From positions 62,001 through 126,000 of the forward strand of contig NZ_BAHE01000016.1 in NCBI RefSeq assembly GCF_000298235.1: a stretch of 64,000 bases of DNA. The letters are read 5' to 3'. This DNA is from Gordonia namibiensis NBRC 108229. GTDB lineage: Bacteria > Actinomycetota > Actinomycetes > Mycobacteriales > Mycobacteriaceae. Shown here one piece after another: positions 9,120 through 19,741 of the stretch. Position 1 is the stretch's first letter; every line of letters starts with the position of its first letter. Position numbers and translations under genes: made by a program. Under the pieces are notes generated by a model, which did not search any database, had not been told where the DNA came from, and saw nothing but the letters and a program-made list of their open reading frames with translations.

Positions 9120-9327
9120 GCCAAGGAATGCAACGACCTCGCCGGCGCCGCGATCGCAAACGGGGCATGCGAGCTGGCAAAAACCCGTGGTGAGCGCATT
9201 GACCGCAACCGGAGTGATGGTAGTCACAAACCAATGGCAGACTCCGCCGATCATCTCATCGGCGTACATCATCGCCCCTGTCGTGGTGGTGTCAACAGGA
9301 TCGGTTGTCCCACAGGGGCGCCGGGAC
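9120..9327. other. Non-coding stretch between the transpeptidase promoter region and the small Cys protein gene
   Basis: No supported gene. A possible hairpin with arms CGCCCCTG (9273-9280) and CAGGGGCG (9313-9320) and a long loop lies just downstream of the minus-strand small Cys protein gene and could end its transcript. Confidence 0.3.
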
Positions 9328-9513
9328 TCAGGCGGGTTGCGGGTGCTCTGTGCGCAGATGCCGCACCGGCTGCGTGCACGCCTCGTCCCGGCACACGAGC
9401 ATGATGTCGACGCGTTCGAGCCCGGTCTCGGATTCGGTGATGTCCCTGCGTATATACAGCGGTGCGCCGCAGGTCTGACACTTTCGCTGGGTTTTCGTAT
9501 GTGTGGATGACAT
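9328..9513 (-). CDS. Small Cys-containing protein, possible zinc ribbon
   Basis: 61 residues: a CQTCG knuckle near residue 12-16 and a second CRDEAC pair near 41-46, spaced like a short zinc ribbon, with charged residues between. Start ATG at 9513 has an excellent ribosome site (AAGGTGGGGG, short spacer). I do not recognise the family. It is divergent from the secreted protein at 9713 and shares about 200 bases of upstream DNA with it. The strong ribosome site and Cys pattern argue that it is real. Confidence 0.6.
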   Translation of the reverse strand: MSSTHTKTQRKCQTCGAPLYIRRDITESETGLERVDIMLVCRDEACTQPVRHLRTEHPQPA

Positions 9514-9712
9514 GCCCCCACCTTACGCGAGTGTGTCGTGTGTCACAGCTGTGTTTCGGCTTCGCGAACACCGCAAACAGCGTCGTCGGCCGGAGCAATC
9601 TGGATGTCGGCACCCGGGAAGGACAGGGCGCGTGCCCGAGAGTGCACGCAGGTCGGGAGACATTTCCGCGCGGAGGGGGGTGCTGACGTCTGCGAATGGA
9701 AGACCGAGAGCA

Positions 9713-9997
9713 ATGAACCGACCCTTGACCACCTTGACGTTCGCTGTCGCCACCGCCACCGCCGGGCTTTTCGGTGGCGCGGCACTTGCGAGCGCCGACG
9801 CACCATGCACGATGCCCATCGCCAACGGGCAGACCGCCCCGTGTCCGCCACCCGTCATCTCGACGGGTCCGGGGGAGAACGGCGCGGTGAAAGACACACC
9901 GGAGACACCGCCTCTGCCGGACCTGCCGCCCTACTACGACTACCCGTACGACTGGTACGAGTTCGGCGATATTCCGTGGCTGGATCCCTTCATCTAG
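9713..9997 (+). CDS. Small secreted acidic Pro-rich protein
   Basis: 94 residues. The N-terminus MNRPLTTLTF with a hydrophobic Ala/Gly core to about residue 28 and ALASA-DA forms a signal peptide, giving a mature protein of about 66 residues rich in Pro, Asp and aromatic residues (YYDYPYDWYEFGD). Two Cys (APC, APC) could form a disulphide. No known family recognised; small exported proteins of this type are common in mycolata. A terminator-like hairpin follows 36 bases after the stop. Confidence 0.6.
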   Translation: MNRPLTTLTFAVATATAGLFGGAALASADAPCTMPIANGQTAPCPPPVISTGPGENGAVKDTPETPPLPDLPPYYDYPYDWYEFGDIPWLDPFI

Positions 9998-10032
9998 GGA
10001 TCGGCGGTCGCTGAGCGCACAGAGAAACGAAA

Positions 10033-10068
10033 CGACCCTGGTCCTCGTCTTTCGACGGACCAGGGTCG
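10033..10068. terminator. Terminator hairpin between the secreted protein gene and tRNA-Gly
   Basis: Perfect 12-bp stem CGACCCTGGTCC / GGACCAGGGTCG with a 12-base loop. It lies downstream of both the plus-strand gene ending at 9997 and the minus-strand tRNA-Gly, so it probably serves both. Confidence 0.7.
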
Positions 10069-10100
10069 GATCGTGTCCTCGACCGGGTCGAGGGGTGTGG

Positions 10101-10174
10101 TGGAGCGGGTGACGGGAATCGAACCCGCGTAGCTAGTTTGGAAGACTAGGGCTCTACCATTGAGCTACACCCGC
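10101..10174 (-). tRNA. tRNA-Gly (anticodon TCC)
   Basis: Full cloverleaf read on the minus strand: acceptor GCGGGTG/CACCCGC, D stem GCTC/GAGC, anticodon stem CTAGT/ACTAG with loop CTTCCAA (anticodon TCC), and T loop GGTTCGATTCC. The discriminator T and the 3' CCA are encoded in the DNA (10101-10104). It reads GGA and GGG glycine codons. It is divergent from tRNA-Pro; this pair upstream of tig matches M. tuberculosis. Confidence 0.97.
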
Positions 10175-10219
10175 GTGCTCGCGATCGCCGGGACCGGAGT
10201 TCGCCGCGTGCGATGAGTG

Positions 10220-10249
10220 ACTGTACCTGGCGGCGCGCCGGATTTCTAA
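10220..10249 (-). promoter_or_regulatory. Candidate promoter of tRNA-Gly
   Basis: On the minus strand a -35-like TTAGAA is followed 18 bases later by TACAGT (fits the TANNNT -10 pattern), about 45 bases before the mature tRNA 5' end. Assignment rests on consensus only. Confidence 0.45.
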
Positions 10250-10371
10250 ATCGGGGTGGGTGGCGGTGCGTCCGGCACCCGTTGGTCGAGTCGCAACAGG
10301 CGCCACGTACTATCTTCTGTTGGCCCTGATGCGCGGTCGGCCGTGAGGCCTCCACCGCGACCTGAGGACCG

Positions 10372-10448
<77 letters not shown>

Positions 10449-10531
10449 GTCGATGTGACCGTGTGGGTCACGGGGGCACACCACCCGAAACCGAACTTTC
10501 ATCACCACCCCAGATATAAGGAGCAGTAGGC

Positions 10532-11893
10532 GTGAAGAGCACTGTCGAGCAACTCACCCCGACCCGAGTGAAGCTCAATGTCGAGGTCCCGTTCGAGGAG
10601 CTGTCCGCAGACTTCGACCGGGCGTACAAGTCGCTGGCCCAGCAGATCCGGATCCCCGGCTTCCGCCCGGGCAAGGCGCCCGCCAAGCTGATCGAGGCCC
10701 GCGTCGGTCGCGACTCGGTCCTGGCGCAGGTCGTCAACGACGCCATCCCCGCCAAGTACTCGGAGGCCATCGCCGAGACCGAGACCAAGGCCATCGGCCA
10801 GCCGGAGATCGACCTGTCGGAGCTGAAGTACGGCGAGTCCGTCACCTTCACCGCCGAGGTCGACGTCCGCCCGGAGATCACCCTGCCCGACTACTCGACC
10901 CTCTCGGTCGAGGTCGACGCCATCGAGATCGACGACGCAGCGGTCGACGAGCAGCTCGAAGGCCTGCGCGCCCGCTTCGGCACCCTCAAGGGTGTCGAGC
11001 GCGGCATCGAGAACGGTGACTTCGTGTCGATCGACCTCGAGGCCACTGTCGACGGCGAGGCCGTCGAGGAGGCCACCACCGAGGGTCTGTCCCACGAGGT
11101 CGGCTCCGGCCAGCTCATCGACGGACTCGACGACGCCCTCATCGGTCTGAAGGCCGGCGAGAGCAAGGAGTTCACCACCAAGCTCGTCGCCGGCGACCAC
11201 GCCGGTGAAGAGGCTCTGGTGAAGGTCACCGTGCAGTCGGTCAAGGAGCGCGAGCTCCCCGAGGTCGACGACGAGTTCGCGCAGATGGCCAGCGAGTTCG
11301 ACACCGTCGAGGAGCTGCGTGCGAGCCTGGCCGAGCGCGTCGAGCAGTCGGCGAAGCTCGAGCAGGCCAACAAGATCCGCGACGCCGTGCTCGAGAAGCT
11401 GATCGAGACCGTCGAGGTCCCGCTGCCGGAGAAGGTCGTCGCCGAGGAGATCGAGGGTCAGCAGCACCAGATCATCCACGCTCTCGGCCACGACGACGAG
11501 CAGGTCGCGAAGTTCCTCGAGGCGCAGGGCAAGACCCGCGAGGAGTGGGACGCCGAGGCCCGCGAGGAGGCCGAGAAGTCGGTCAAGCAGCAGCTGCTCC
11601 TCGACGCGATCGCCGATCAGCAGGAGACCGAGGTCAGCCAGGACGAGCTGACCCAGCAGATCATCTTCACCGCGCAGCGCTACGGCATGCAGCCGCAGGA
11701 GTTCATCCAGCAGCTGACCCAGGCCAACCAGGTCGGCGCGGTCTACGCCGACGTCCGTCGCGGCAAGTCGCTGGCCGGCATCGTCGGCGAGTTCACCGTC
11801 ACCGACACCAAGGGTGCGACCGTCGACACCTCCGAGTTCTTCGGGGGCAACGACGACGCCGAGTCCGACGAGGCGGCCGACGCCGACAACTGA
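10532..11893 (+). CDS. tig: Trigger factor
   Basis: 453-residue ribosome-bound chaperone and peptidyl-prolyl isomerase acting on nascent chains at the exit tunnel. The ribosome-binding signature GFRPGKAP is at residues 43-50, the FKBP-like domain at about 150-240, and the helical C-terminal chaperone arms to about 430, ending in a short acidic tail. Start GTG at 10532 has AAGGAG 8 bases upstream. It ends in a very strong hairpin terminator before the clpP operon, so the two units appear separately transcribed. Confidence 0.97.
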   Translation: MKSTVEQLTPTRVKLNVEVPFEELSADFDRAYKSLAQQIRIPGFRPGKAPAKLIEARVGRDSVLAQVVNDAIPAKYSEAIAETETKAIGQPEIDLSELKYGESVTFTAEVDVRPEITLPDYSTLSVEVDAIEIDDAAVDEQLEGLRARFGTLKGVERGIENGDFVSIDLEATVDGEAVEEATTEGLSHEVGSGQLIDGLDDALIGLKAGESKEFTTKLVAGDHAGEEALVKVTVQSVKERELPEVDDEFAQMASEFDTVEELRASLAERVEQSAKLEQANKIRDAVLEKLIETVEVPLPEKVVAEEIEGQQHQIIHALGHDDEQVAKFLEAQGKTREEWDAEAREEAEKSVKQQLLLDAIADQQETEVSQDELTQQIIFTAQRYGMQPQEFIQQLTQANQVGAVYADVRRGKSLAGIVGEFTVTDTKGATVDTSEFFGGNDDAESDEAADADN

Positions 11894-11920
11894 GTCGACC
11901 CGGAGCCTCACCACGCATCA

Positions 11921-11958
11921 CCGATCGCCGGTCCCCGTTCGCGGGGGCCGGCGATCGG
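11921..11958 (+). terminator. Terminator of tig
   Basis: 16-bp stem with left arm CCGATCGCCGGTCCCC and a matching right arm containing one T-G wobble, 6-base loop GTTCGC, 28 bases after the tig stop. No U-tract. Confidence 0.8.
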
Positions 11959-12003
11959 CGTCGGGTGCACCGGTCTGCATTCGCCGTTCACAGTGATGAC
12001 CCG

Positions 12004-12019
12004 TTCTGCTCTCAGCGAA
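12004..12019. promoter_or_regulatory. Weak candidate ClgR operator before clpP1
   Basis: TTCTGCTCTCAGCGAA carries a good right half (GCG then AA) of the actinobacterial ClgR pattern CGCY-NANR-GCG, but the left half reads TGCT and the middle A is missing. ClgR is known to activate clpP1P2 in Corynebacterium and Mycobacterium, which makes the position (about 130 bases before clpP1) sensible. Confidence 0.28.
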
Positions 12020-12150
12020 TAGACGTGTCCTCGGGAGTGCCGGTGGGTGTGGATTGGTTAGTGTCGGAGAGGACGTCATCAGACAGAGAACGTGTGCGAC
12101 GCCGGCGACGGCGCGCACAGGTCATGACAACAAGGCAAAGGTAGGAACCT

Positions 12151-12750
12151 GTGAGTGAGCCGACCATCCACACACCCTCGATGAGTTCGGGTGTGGCTGG
12201 GTTGAACCTGACCGATTCGGTGTTCGAGCGTCTGCTGCGCGAACGCATCATCTTCCTGGGCACCCAGGTCGACGACGACATCGCCAACCGGCTGTGCGCG
12301 CAGATCCTGCTGCTCGCCGCCGAGGACCCCACCAAGGACATCCACCTCTACATCAACTCGCCCGGTGGCTCGGTCACCGCGGGCATGGCCATCTTCGACA
12401 CCATGCAGCTCGCCCAGTGCGACGTCGCCACCTACGCGATGGGCATGGCGGCATCGATGGGTCAGTTCCTCCTCGCGGCCGGCGCCAAGGGCAAGCGCCA
12501 TGCCCTGCCGCACGCGCGGATCATGATGCACCAGCCGTCCGCGGGTATCGGCGGTACGGCCGCCGACATCGCCATCCAGGCCGAGCAGTTCGCGCTCACC
12601 AAGAAGGAGATGAACCGGCTCAACGCCGAGTTCAGTGGTCAGCCGCTCGAGAAGATCGAGGCCGACGCGGATCGCGACAAGTGGTTCACCGCCGAGGAGG
12701 CCAAGGAGTACGGCTTCGTCGACAAGGTGATCTCGCGTCCGGGGCAGTGA
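12151..12750 (+). CDS. clpP1: ATP-dependent Clp protease proteolytic subunit 1
   Basis: 199-residue serine protease subunit that forms a mixed tetradecamer with ClpP2 and degrades substrates unfolded by ClpX or ClpC. Catalytic Ser102 (GMAASMG), His127 (MMHQP) and probably Asp176 (DRDKWF). The N-terminal extension before [16 protein letters not shown] is a processed propeptide in mycobacterial homologues. Start GTG 12151 has AGGTAGGA upstream; ATG 12181 is a possible internal start. It is followed 55 bases later by clpP2. Confidence 0.96.
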   Translation: MSEPTIHTPSMSSGVAGLNLTDSVFERLLRERIIFLGTQVDDDIANRLCAQILLLAAEDPTKDIHLYINSPGGSVTAGMAIFDTMQLAQCDVATYAMGMAASMGQFLLAAGAKGKRHALPHARIMMHQPSAGIGGTAADIAIQAEQFALTKKEMNRLNAEFSGQPLEKIEADADRDKWFTAEEAKEYGFVDKVISRPGQ

Positions 12751-12805
12751 CCCGGTCCCGAGCATTCCGCCACCTCCGAGCCACACCTACTCATTGGAGC
12801 AACAG

Positions 12806-13504
12806 ATGACCAACTCCCTTTCCCTGGACGGTATGCCCGCCGAGGTCGCCGCCGGTATCCCGTCGTCGGCGTTGGCGCTCAAGAACATCGAGGCGCGCTA
12901 CATCCTGCCGTCGTTCATCGAGCACACCCCGAACGGTCAGCGCCAGTACGACCCGTACGCCAAGCTGTTCGAGGAGCGCATCGTCTTCGTCGGCACCCCG
13001 ATCGACCAGGTCGTGTCGAACGACGTGATGGCCCAGCTTCTCGTCCTCGAGTCGCAGGACCCCGATCGCGACATCACCATGTACATCAACTCGCCCGGCG
13101 GCAGCGTTCCCGACATGCTCGCCATCTACGACACGATGCAGTACGTCCACTGCGACATCGTGACGGTGTGCCTCGGTGAGGCGGCCTCGGCCGCGGCGAT
13201 CCTGCTCGCCGGCGGAACCCCGGGCAAGCGTGCGGCTCTGCCGAACGCGACCGTCCTGATCCACCAGCCGCGCACCGGCGGCGCCTACCAGGGTCAGGTC
13301 TCCGACCTCGAGATCCAGGCCGCCGAGATCGAGCGCATCCGCGACCGGCTCGACGAGATCCTGGCCAGCCACACCGGCCAGGACAAGGCGAAGATCCGCA
13401 AGGACACCGATCGCGACAACATCCTGACCGCCGCGGCGGCCAAGGAATACGGCATCGTCGACGAGGTCTTCGAATACCGCAAGAAGTCGATGAAGAAGTC
13501 CTAG
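12806..13504 (+). CDS. clpP2: ATP-dependent Clp protease proteolytic subunit 2
   Basis: 232 residues. Catalytic Ser in GEAASAA and His in LIHQP, with the oxyanion strand SPGGSV. The second actinobacterial ClpP paralogue; in mycobacteria both are needed for the active complex and the ATPase docks on the ClpP2 ring. ATG 12806 has GGAG 6 bases upstream and is preferred to the TTG at 12794. The C-terminus is Lys-rich (RKKSMKKS). It forms an operon with clpP1; clpX follows after 198 bases. Confidence 0.96.
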   Translation: MTNSLSLDGMPAEVAAGIPSSALALKNIEARYILPSFIEHTPNGQRQYDPYAKLFEERIVFVGTPIDQVVSNDVMAQLLVLESQDPDRDITMYINSPGGSVPDMLAIYDTMQYVHCDIVTVCLGEAASAAAILLAGGTPGKRAALPNATVLIHQPRTGGAYQGQVSDLEIQAAEIERIRDRLDEILASHTGQDKAKIRKDTDRDNILTAAAAKEYGIVDEVFEYRKKSMKKS

Positions 13505-13702
13505 GGACAACCCACAACCAGTACAGAAGTCGCGGGGATTTTCTGTCGCGACATTTGGCCTTATCGGTCGAAGTTCGAGCGGTGCGCGGGTACCGTCGGG
13601 TTACTGGGCATTCGGAGGTCGTCAGATCATCCGTGCCCGGCTGCGTGCGACGCGACGGACCACGACGACAGTCCGGCAACGAGGAAGTAGGTACTACGCG
13701 AG

Positions 13703-14983
13703 ATGGCACGAATCGGAGACGGCGGCGACCTGCTCAAGTGCTCTTTCTGCGGGAAGAGTCAGAAGCAGGTGAAGAAGCTCATCGCCGGCCCCGGCGTGTA
13801 CATCTGCGATGAGTGCATCGACCTGTGCAACGAGATCATCGAGGAGGAGCTCGCCGAGAACGGCGACGTGAAACTCGACGAACTCCCGAAGCCCGCGGAG
13901 ATCCGCGACTTCCTCGAGAAGTACGTCATCGGTCAGGACACCGCCAAGCGCACGCTCGCGGTGGCCGTCTACAACCACTACAAGCGCATCCAGGCGGGGG
14001 AGAAGAAGGACTCCCGCACGGGTGAGACCGTCGAGCTGATGAAGTCGAACATCCTCATGCTCGGCCCGACCGGTTGTGGCAAGACGTACCTCGCGCAGAC
14101 GCTGGCCAAGATGCTGAACGTGCCGTTCGCCATCGCCGACGCCACCGCGCTCACCGAGGCCGGCTACGTGGGTGAAGATGTCGAGAACATCCTGCTGAAG
14201 CTGATCCAGGCCGCCGACTACGACGTCAAGCGTGCCGAGACCGGCATCATCTACATCGACGAGGTCGACAAGATCGCCCGCAAGAGCGAGAACCCGTCGA
14301 TCACCCGTGACGTGTCCGGTGAGGGTGTGCAGCAGGCGCTGCTGAAGATCCTCGAGGGCACGCAGGCGTCGGTGCCTCCGCAGGGTGGGCGCAAGCATCC
14401 GCACCAGGAGTTCATCCAGATCGACACCACCAACGTGTTGTTCATCGTCGCTGGTGCGTTCGCGGGTCTCGAGAAGATCGTGTCCGAACGAATCGGCAAG
14501 CGCGGCTTGGGTTTCGGCAACGAAGTGGCGAGCAAGGACGAGGTCGACACCTCCGATCAGTTCGCCGATGTGATGCCGGAGGATCTGATCAAGTTCGGGC
14601 TGATCCCCGAGTTCATCGGCCGGCTGCCGGTCGTCGCCTCGGTCACCAATCTCGACAAGGCCTCGCTGGTGAGCATCCTGTCGGAGCCGAAGAACGCACT
14701 GGTGAAGCAGTACACCCGCCTGTTCGAGATGGACAACGTCGAGCTCGAGTTCACCCAGGACGCCCTCGAGGCGGTCGCCGACCAGGCGATCCATCGTGGC
14801 ACCGGTGCTCGTGGTCTGCGCGCCATCATGGAAGAGGTCCTGCTGCCGGTCATGTACGACATCCCGAGCCGTGACGACGTCGAGAAGGTCGTCGTCACCG
14901 GTGAGACGGTGCGCGACAACGTGTTGCCGACCATCGTCCCGCGCAAGGCGTCGAACGACGAGCGTCGCGACAAGAGTGCCTGA
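13703..14983 (+). CDS. clpX: ATP-dependent Clp protease ATP-binding subunit ClpX
   Basis: 426-residue AAA+ unfoldase feeding ClpP1P2. The zinc-binding domain has Cys13, Cys16, Cys35 and Cys38. Walker A GPTGCGKT at 121-128, pore loop GYVGED at 154-159, Walker [10 protein letters not shown], and the ClpP-docking loop region [10 protein letters not shown]. Start ATG at 13703 follows a 198-base gap, so it may have its own promoter besides read-through from clpP2. A perfect 18-bp hairpin terminates it. Confidence 0.97.
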   Translation: MARIGDGGDLLKCSFCGKSQKQVKKLIAGPGVYICDECIDLCNEIIEEELAENGDVKLDELPKPAEIRDFLEKYVIGQDTAKRTLAVAVYNHYKRIQAGEKKDSRTGETVELMKSNILMLGPTGCGKTYLAQTLAKMLNVPFAIADATALTEAGYVGEDVENILLKLIQAADYDVKRAETGIIYIDEVDKIARKSENPSITRDVSGEGVQQALLKILEGTQASVPPQGGRKHPHQEFIQIDTTNVLFIVAGAFAGLEKIVSERIGKRGLGFGNEVASKDEVDTSDQFADVMPEDLIKFGLIPEFIGRLPVVASVTNLDKASLVSILSEPKNALVKQYTRLFEMDNVELEFTQDALEAVADQAIHRGTGARGLRAIMEEVLLPVMYDIPSRDDVEKVVVTGETVRDNVLPTIVPRKASNDERRDKSA

Positions 14984-15002
14984 CGTAACCGTCTGACAGA
15001 CA

Positions 15003-15042
15003 AGAGAAATCCCCGCCCGGTGATCCGGGCGGGGATTTCTCT
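15003..15042. terminator. Bidirectional terminator between clpX and the molybdopterin oxidoreductase
   Basis: Perfect 18-bp stem (left arm begins AGAGAAATCCCCGCCC) closed by the tetraloop TGAT; each strand ends in a short T-rich segment (ATTTCTCT). It is centred between the two convergent stop codons. Confidence 0.88.
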
Positions 15043-15060
15043 GTTCTGAGCGAGGGGGCC

Positions 15061-17376
<2,316 letters not shown>

Positions 17377-17416
17377 CTTGCCTCGCCGCGGTGACGGATC
17401 ACGCACACTGGGTGTT

Positions 17417-18064
17417 GTGACTCACGACACGGGATCAGACGGTTCGAAACTCGCGGCGATCGTGCTGGCCGGCGGACGGTCGCGGCGTATGGGGAGCGAC
17501 AAGGCGGCACTGGACTGGGACGGGGAGCCGATGCTCGCCCGGGTCGTCCGGGTCGTGGCGCAACGGTGCGATCCGGTGCTCGTCGTGGCCGGTGAGACGT
17601 CGGCGGCTTTCCGCGGCATCGACGACATCCGCGACCGCGCGGCGCCCGGCATCGACCGGGTTAAGGTGCACTGGGTGACCGACGAACAGGAGGGGGCCGG
17701 CCCGTTGGGCGGGCTGGTCGCGGGACTGGCAAAGGCTGCGGCCGACGGCGCCGACCTCGCTTTCGTGTGCGCCACCGACATGCCGCTGATCGCGCCCGAA
17801 CTCATCGACGAACTCCGGCTGGGACTCACCGACTCCGCCCAGGCGGTGATCGCCCGTGACGCGCAGCGCGACCATCCGATGGCGGGGATCTACCGGACCG
17901 ATGCCGGGCCGGTGATCGCCGATCTGGTGGCCGGCGGTGAGCGCCGGATGCTCGGTGCGATCGAGGCGCTCAACACCTACCGCGTGGGCGTGTCCGACGC
18001 CGACTGGCTGGTGAACGTGAACGCGCCCGAGGATCTGCACCGGCTGCGGATGACGACGGGCTGA
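17417..18064 (+). CDS. mobA: Molybdenum cofactor guanylyltransferase
   Basis: 215 residues. It transfers GMP from GTP to Mo-molybdopterin to give the guanine dinucleotide form of the cofactor. The nucleotide-binding signature LAGGRSRRMGSDKA starts near residue 18, followed by GPLGGL and ATDMPLI as in MobA. Start GTG at 17417 lies 40 bases from the divergent oxidoreductase start, a functional pairing because that enzyme class uses this cofactor. Its stop codon lies inside the first unit of a tandem repeat. Confidence 0.92.
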   Translation: MTHDTGSDGSKLAAIVLAGGRSRRMGSDKAALDWDGEPMLARVVRVVAQRCDPVLVVAGETSAAFRGIDDIRDRAAPGIDRVKVHWVTDEQEGAGPLGGLVAGLAKAAADGADLAFVCATDMPLIAPELIDELRLGLTDSAQAVIARDAQRDHPMAGIYRTDAGPVIADLVAGGERRMLGAIEALNTYRVGVSDADWLVNVNAPEDLHRLRMTTG

Positions 18065-18119
18065 TCACAGCGACGGGCTGATCACAGCGACGGGCTGATC
18101 GAAGGCGACGGGCTGATCG
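18054..18119. repeat. Four-unit 17-bp tandem repeat at the 3' ends of mobA and tetR
   Basis: Units beginning CGACGGGCTGATC at 18054, 18071, 18088 and 18106. Units 1 and 2 are identical (ending ACAG); units 3 and 4 diverge (GAAGG, GACG). The mobA stop TGA is within unit 1, and the convergent tetR gene ends just beyond unit 4. Confidence 0.9.
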
Positions 18120-18125
18120 ACGAGG

Positions 18126-18770
18126 TCAGTCGCCGGTGGGTGCCGGCGACCCGGCCGTGGAGTATCGGGCGACGGCGGTGCGGACGGCCTCGTCGACCAC
18201 TTCTGCGACGCGTTCGGCTCCGACCTCCCAGCCCGGCACCAGGAGCGTCGGCCAGAACACGTAGTTGGAGATCATCCCCAGGAACTGGGTGGCGGCGAGC
18301 TCCACATCGTCTATCCGCACCGTGCCCGCCTCGTGCTCGGCCAGGAGGTATGCGCGCACGGATTCGAAGTAGGGCATCTTCCCGCGTACGAACTGTGCGT
18401 CGGCCAGTTCTGGGAACCGGGGGAGCTCGGCGATGACGATCCGGAACAGGTCGGTCATCCGGGGACGGCACAGCAGTGCGGCGTAGCGGTGACCGAGGAC
18501 GCTCAACCCGTGGGCGACCTCGCCTGCCGGGGGAGCGGTCTCCTCGTCGTCGATCGACCACGACTCGGTGATCATGGCATCGAAAAGCGCTGCCTTGCTG
18601 GGGAATTGCTTGAACAGGGTCGCCCGCGACACGCCGGAGTGTTCGGCGATCCGCGCCAGCGATGTCCGGTCGTAGCCGAGCTGCAGGAAGAGGGCCGTCG
18701 CGGCCTCCAGGATCACCGAGCGCTTCTCCTGCGCGATGCGCTGATGGTAGGTCGACACGCCTCTGCTCAT
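18126..18770 (-). CDS. TetR-family transcriptional repressor of the adjacent SDR gene
   Basis: 214 residues. Helix-turn-helix at about residues 20-65 (IAEHSGVSRATLFKQFPSKAALF), then a helical ligand-binding domain of the AcrR type. The start is taken as ATG 18770 (MSRGVSTYHQR); an upstream in-frame ATG at 18782 is possible. It is divergent from an SDR dehydrogenase, and the 140-base gap holds two copies of one operator sequence, so autoregulation and control of the SDR gene are very likely. Inducer unknown. Confidence 0.88.
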   Translation of the reverse strand: MSRGVSTYHQRIAQEKRSVILEAATALFLQLGYDRTSLARIAEHSGVSRATLFKQFPSKAALFDAMITESWSIDDEETAPPAGEVAHGLSVLGHRYAALLCRPRMTDLFRIVIAELPRFPELADAQFVRGKMPYFESVRAYLLAEHEAGTVRIDDVELAATQFLGMISNYVFWPTLLVPGWEVGAERVAEVVDEAVRTAVARYSTAGSPAPTGD

Positions 18771-18786
18771 GGCCCAGAGCATACGA

Positions 18787-18806
18787 GGTGAGTGGCTTGA
18801 CTCACC
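18787..18806. promoter_or_regulatory. TetR operator 1
   Basis: Perfect palindrome GGTGAGT-N6-ACTCACC, 17 bases upstream of the tetR start. Its right arm overlaps the TTGACT element proposed as the -35 of the SDR promoter. Confidence 0.75.
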
Positions 18807-18825
18807 ATCCGATACGACCTAGCGT
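18798..18825 (+). promoter_or_regulatory. Promoter of the SDR gene
   Basis: TTGACT (18798-18803), 16-base spacer, then TAGCGT (18820-18825, fits TANNNT). Transcription would begin inside operator 2, so repressor bound at either operator would block it. Confidence 0.55.
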
Positions 18826-18829
18826 GAGT

Positions 18830-18849
18830 GGTGAGTCGATCGGCTCACC
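18830..18849. promoter_or_regulatory. TetR operator 2
   Basis: GGTGAGT-N6-GCTCACC, the same site as operator 1 with one base changed; the symmetry extends outward to 18827-18852 (AGT/ACT). The two operator centres are 43 bases apart, about four helical turns. Confidence 0.75.
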
Positions 18850-18910
18850 ACTGACCCCGATCATCATCCGATGCTCCCGGTCGCCCATCTCGCCACCGGA
18901 GGAACACCTC

Positions 18911-19690
18911 ATGCACCGCTTCGACAACCAGACCGTGCTCGTGACCGGGGGAACCGGTGGACAGGGGTCGAGCCATGTCCGCGCCTTCCACGCGGAGGGG
19001 GCGAACGTCATCATCGGGGGCACCGACGCCGGGCGCGGTACCGCCATCGCCGACGAGCTCGGGTCCCGCGCTCGCTTCATCCGGTTCGACGTCACAGACG
19101 AGAACTCGTGGTCGTCGGCGGTTGCAACCGCCGAGGAAGCCTTCGGGGCCGTGGACGTGCTCGTGAACAACGCCGGGGTCCAGAATCCGCCGGCGTTGAT
19201 CGAGGACACGGACGAGGTCACCTGGTCACGGATCCTGCGCACCAACCTCACCGGCACCTTCCTCGGTGTCAAGGCGGTCGCGCCCGCGCTGCGACGTGCG
19301 GGAGGCGGTGTCATCGTCAACATCGCGTCGACGATGAGTATGGGTGGCACCGCGTTGTACGCGCCCTATGTCGCCAGCAAGTGGGCCGTACGAGGTCTGA
19401 CCCGGACGGCGGCTCTCGAACTGGGCCGCGACCACATTCGCGTCAACACCATCCACCCCGGCGTGATCGCGACCCGGTTCATCAACGAACCCGCGGTCGG
19501 CGCCACGGCGGCGATCGCCGATTTCTACTCGCCCGAGCCGTTCGCCGTTCCCCGGCTCGGCGAGCCGGCCGACGTGACCCGGCTCCTGCTGTTCCTCACG
19601 TCGGCGGAGGCGTCGTTCATCACCGGGGCGGAGTACGTGATCGACGGCGGGCTCCTCCTCGGTCCGGCACTTGCGGCCGAGACCGCGTGA
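18911..19690 (+). CDS. Short-chain dehydrogenase/reductase (SDR)
   Basis: 259-residue NAD(P)-dependent oxidoreductase with a Rossmann fold. Cofactor loop TGGTGGQGSS near residue 12, NNAG near 88, catalytic Ser in NIASTMSM and YxxxK in YAPYVASK, and the C-terminal DGG motif (YVIDGGLLLG). It resembles 3-alpha/20-beta-hydroxysteroid dehydrogenase and FabG-like SDRs; the substrate is unknown. ATG 18911 has GGAGGA upstream. Its promoter overlaps two TetR operators, so it is probably induced by a ligand of the divergent regulator. Confidence 0.88.
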   Translation: MHRFDNQTVLVTGGTGGQGSSHVRAFHAEGANVIIGGTDAGRGTAIADELGSRARFIRFDVTDENSWSSAVATAEEAFGAVDVLVNNAGVQNPPALIEDTDEVTWSRILRTNLTGTFLGVKAVAPALRRAGGGVIVNIASTMSMGGTALYAPYVASKWAVRGLTRTAALELGRDHIRVNTIHPGVIATRFINEPAVGATAAIADFYSPEPFAVPRLGEPADVTRLLLFLTSAEASFITGAEYVIDGGLLLGPALAAETA

Positions 19691-19741
19691 ACGGTGCACG
19701 AGTGAGGACCGGGGCGAGGTCACACCCGGCGGAAACATAGA

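Noticed and set aside
13560-13580. GGTCGAAGTTCGAGC before clpX considered as a LexA box
   Set aside because: The actinobacterial SOS box needs TCGAAC-N4-GTTCGA; the spacing here is wrong.
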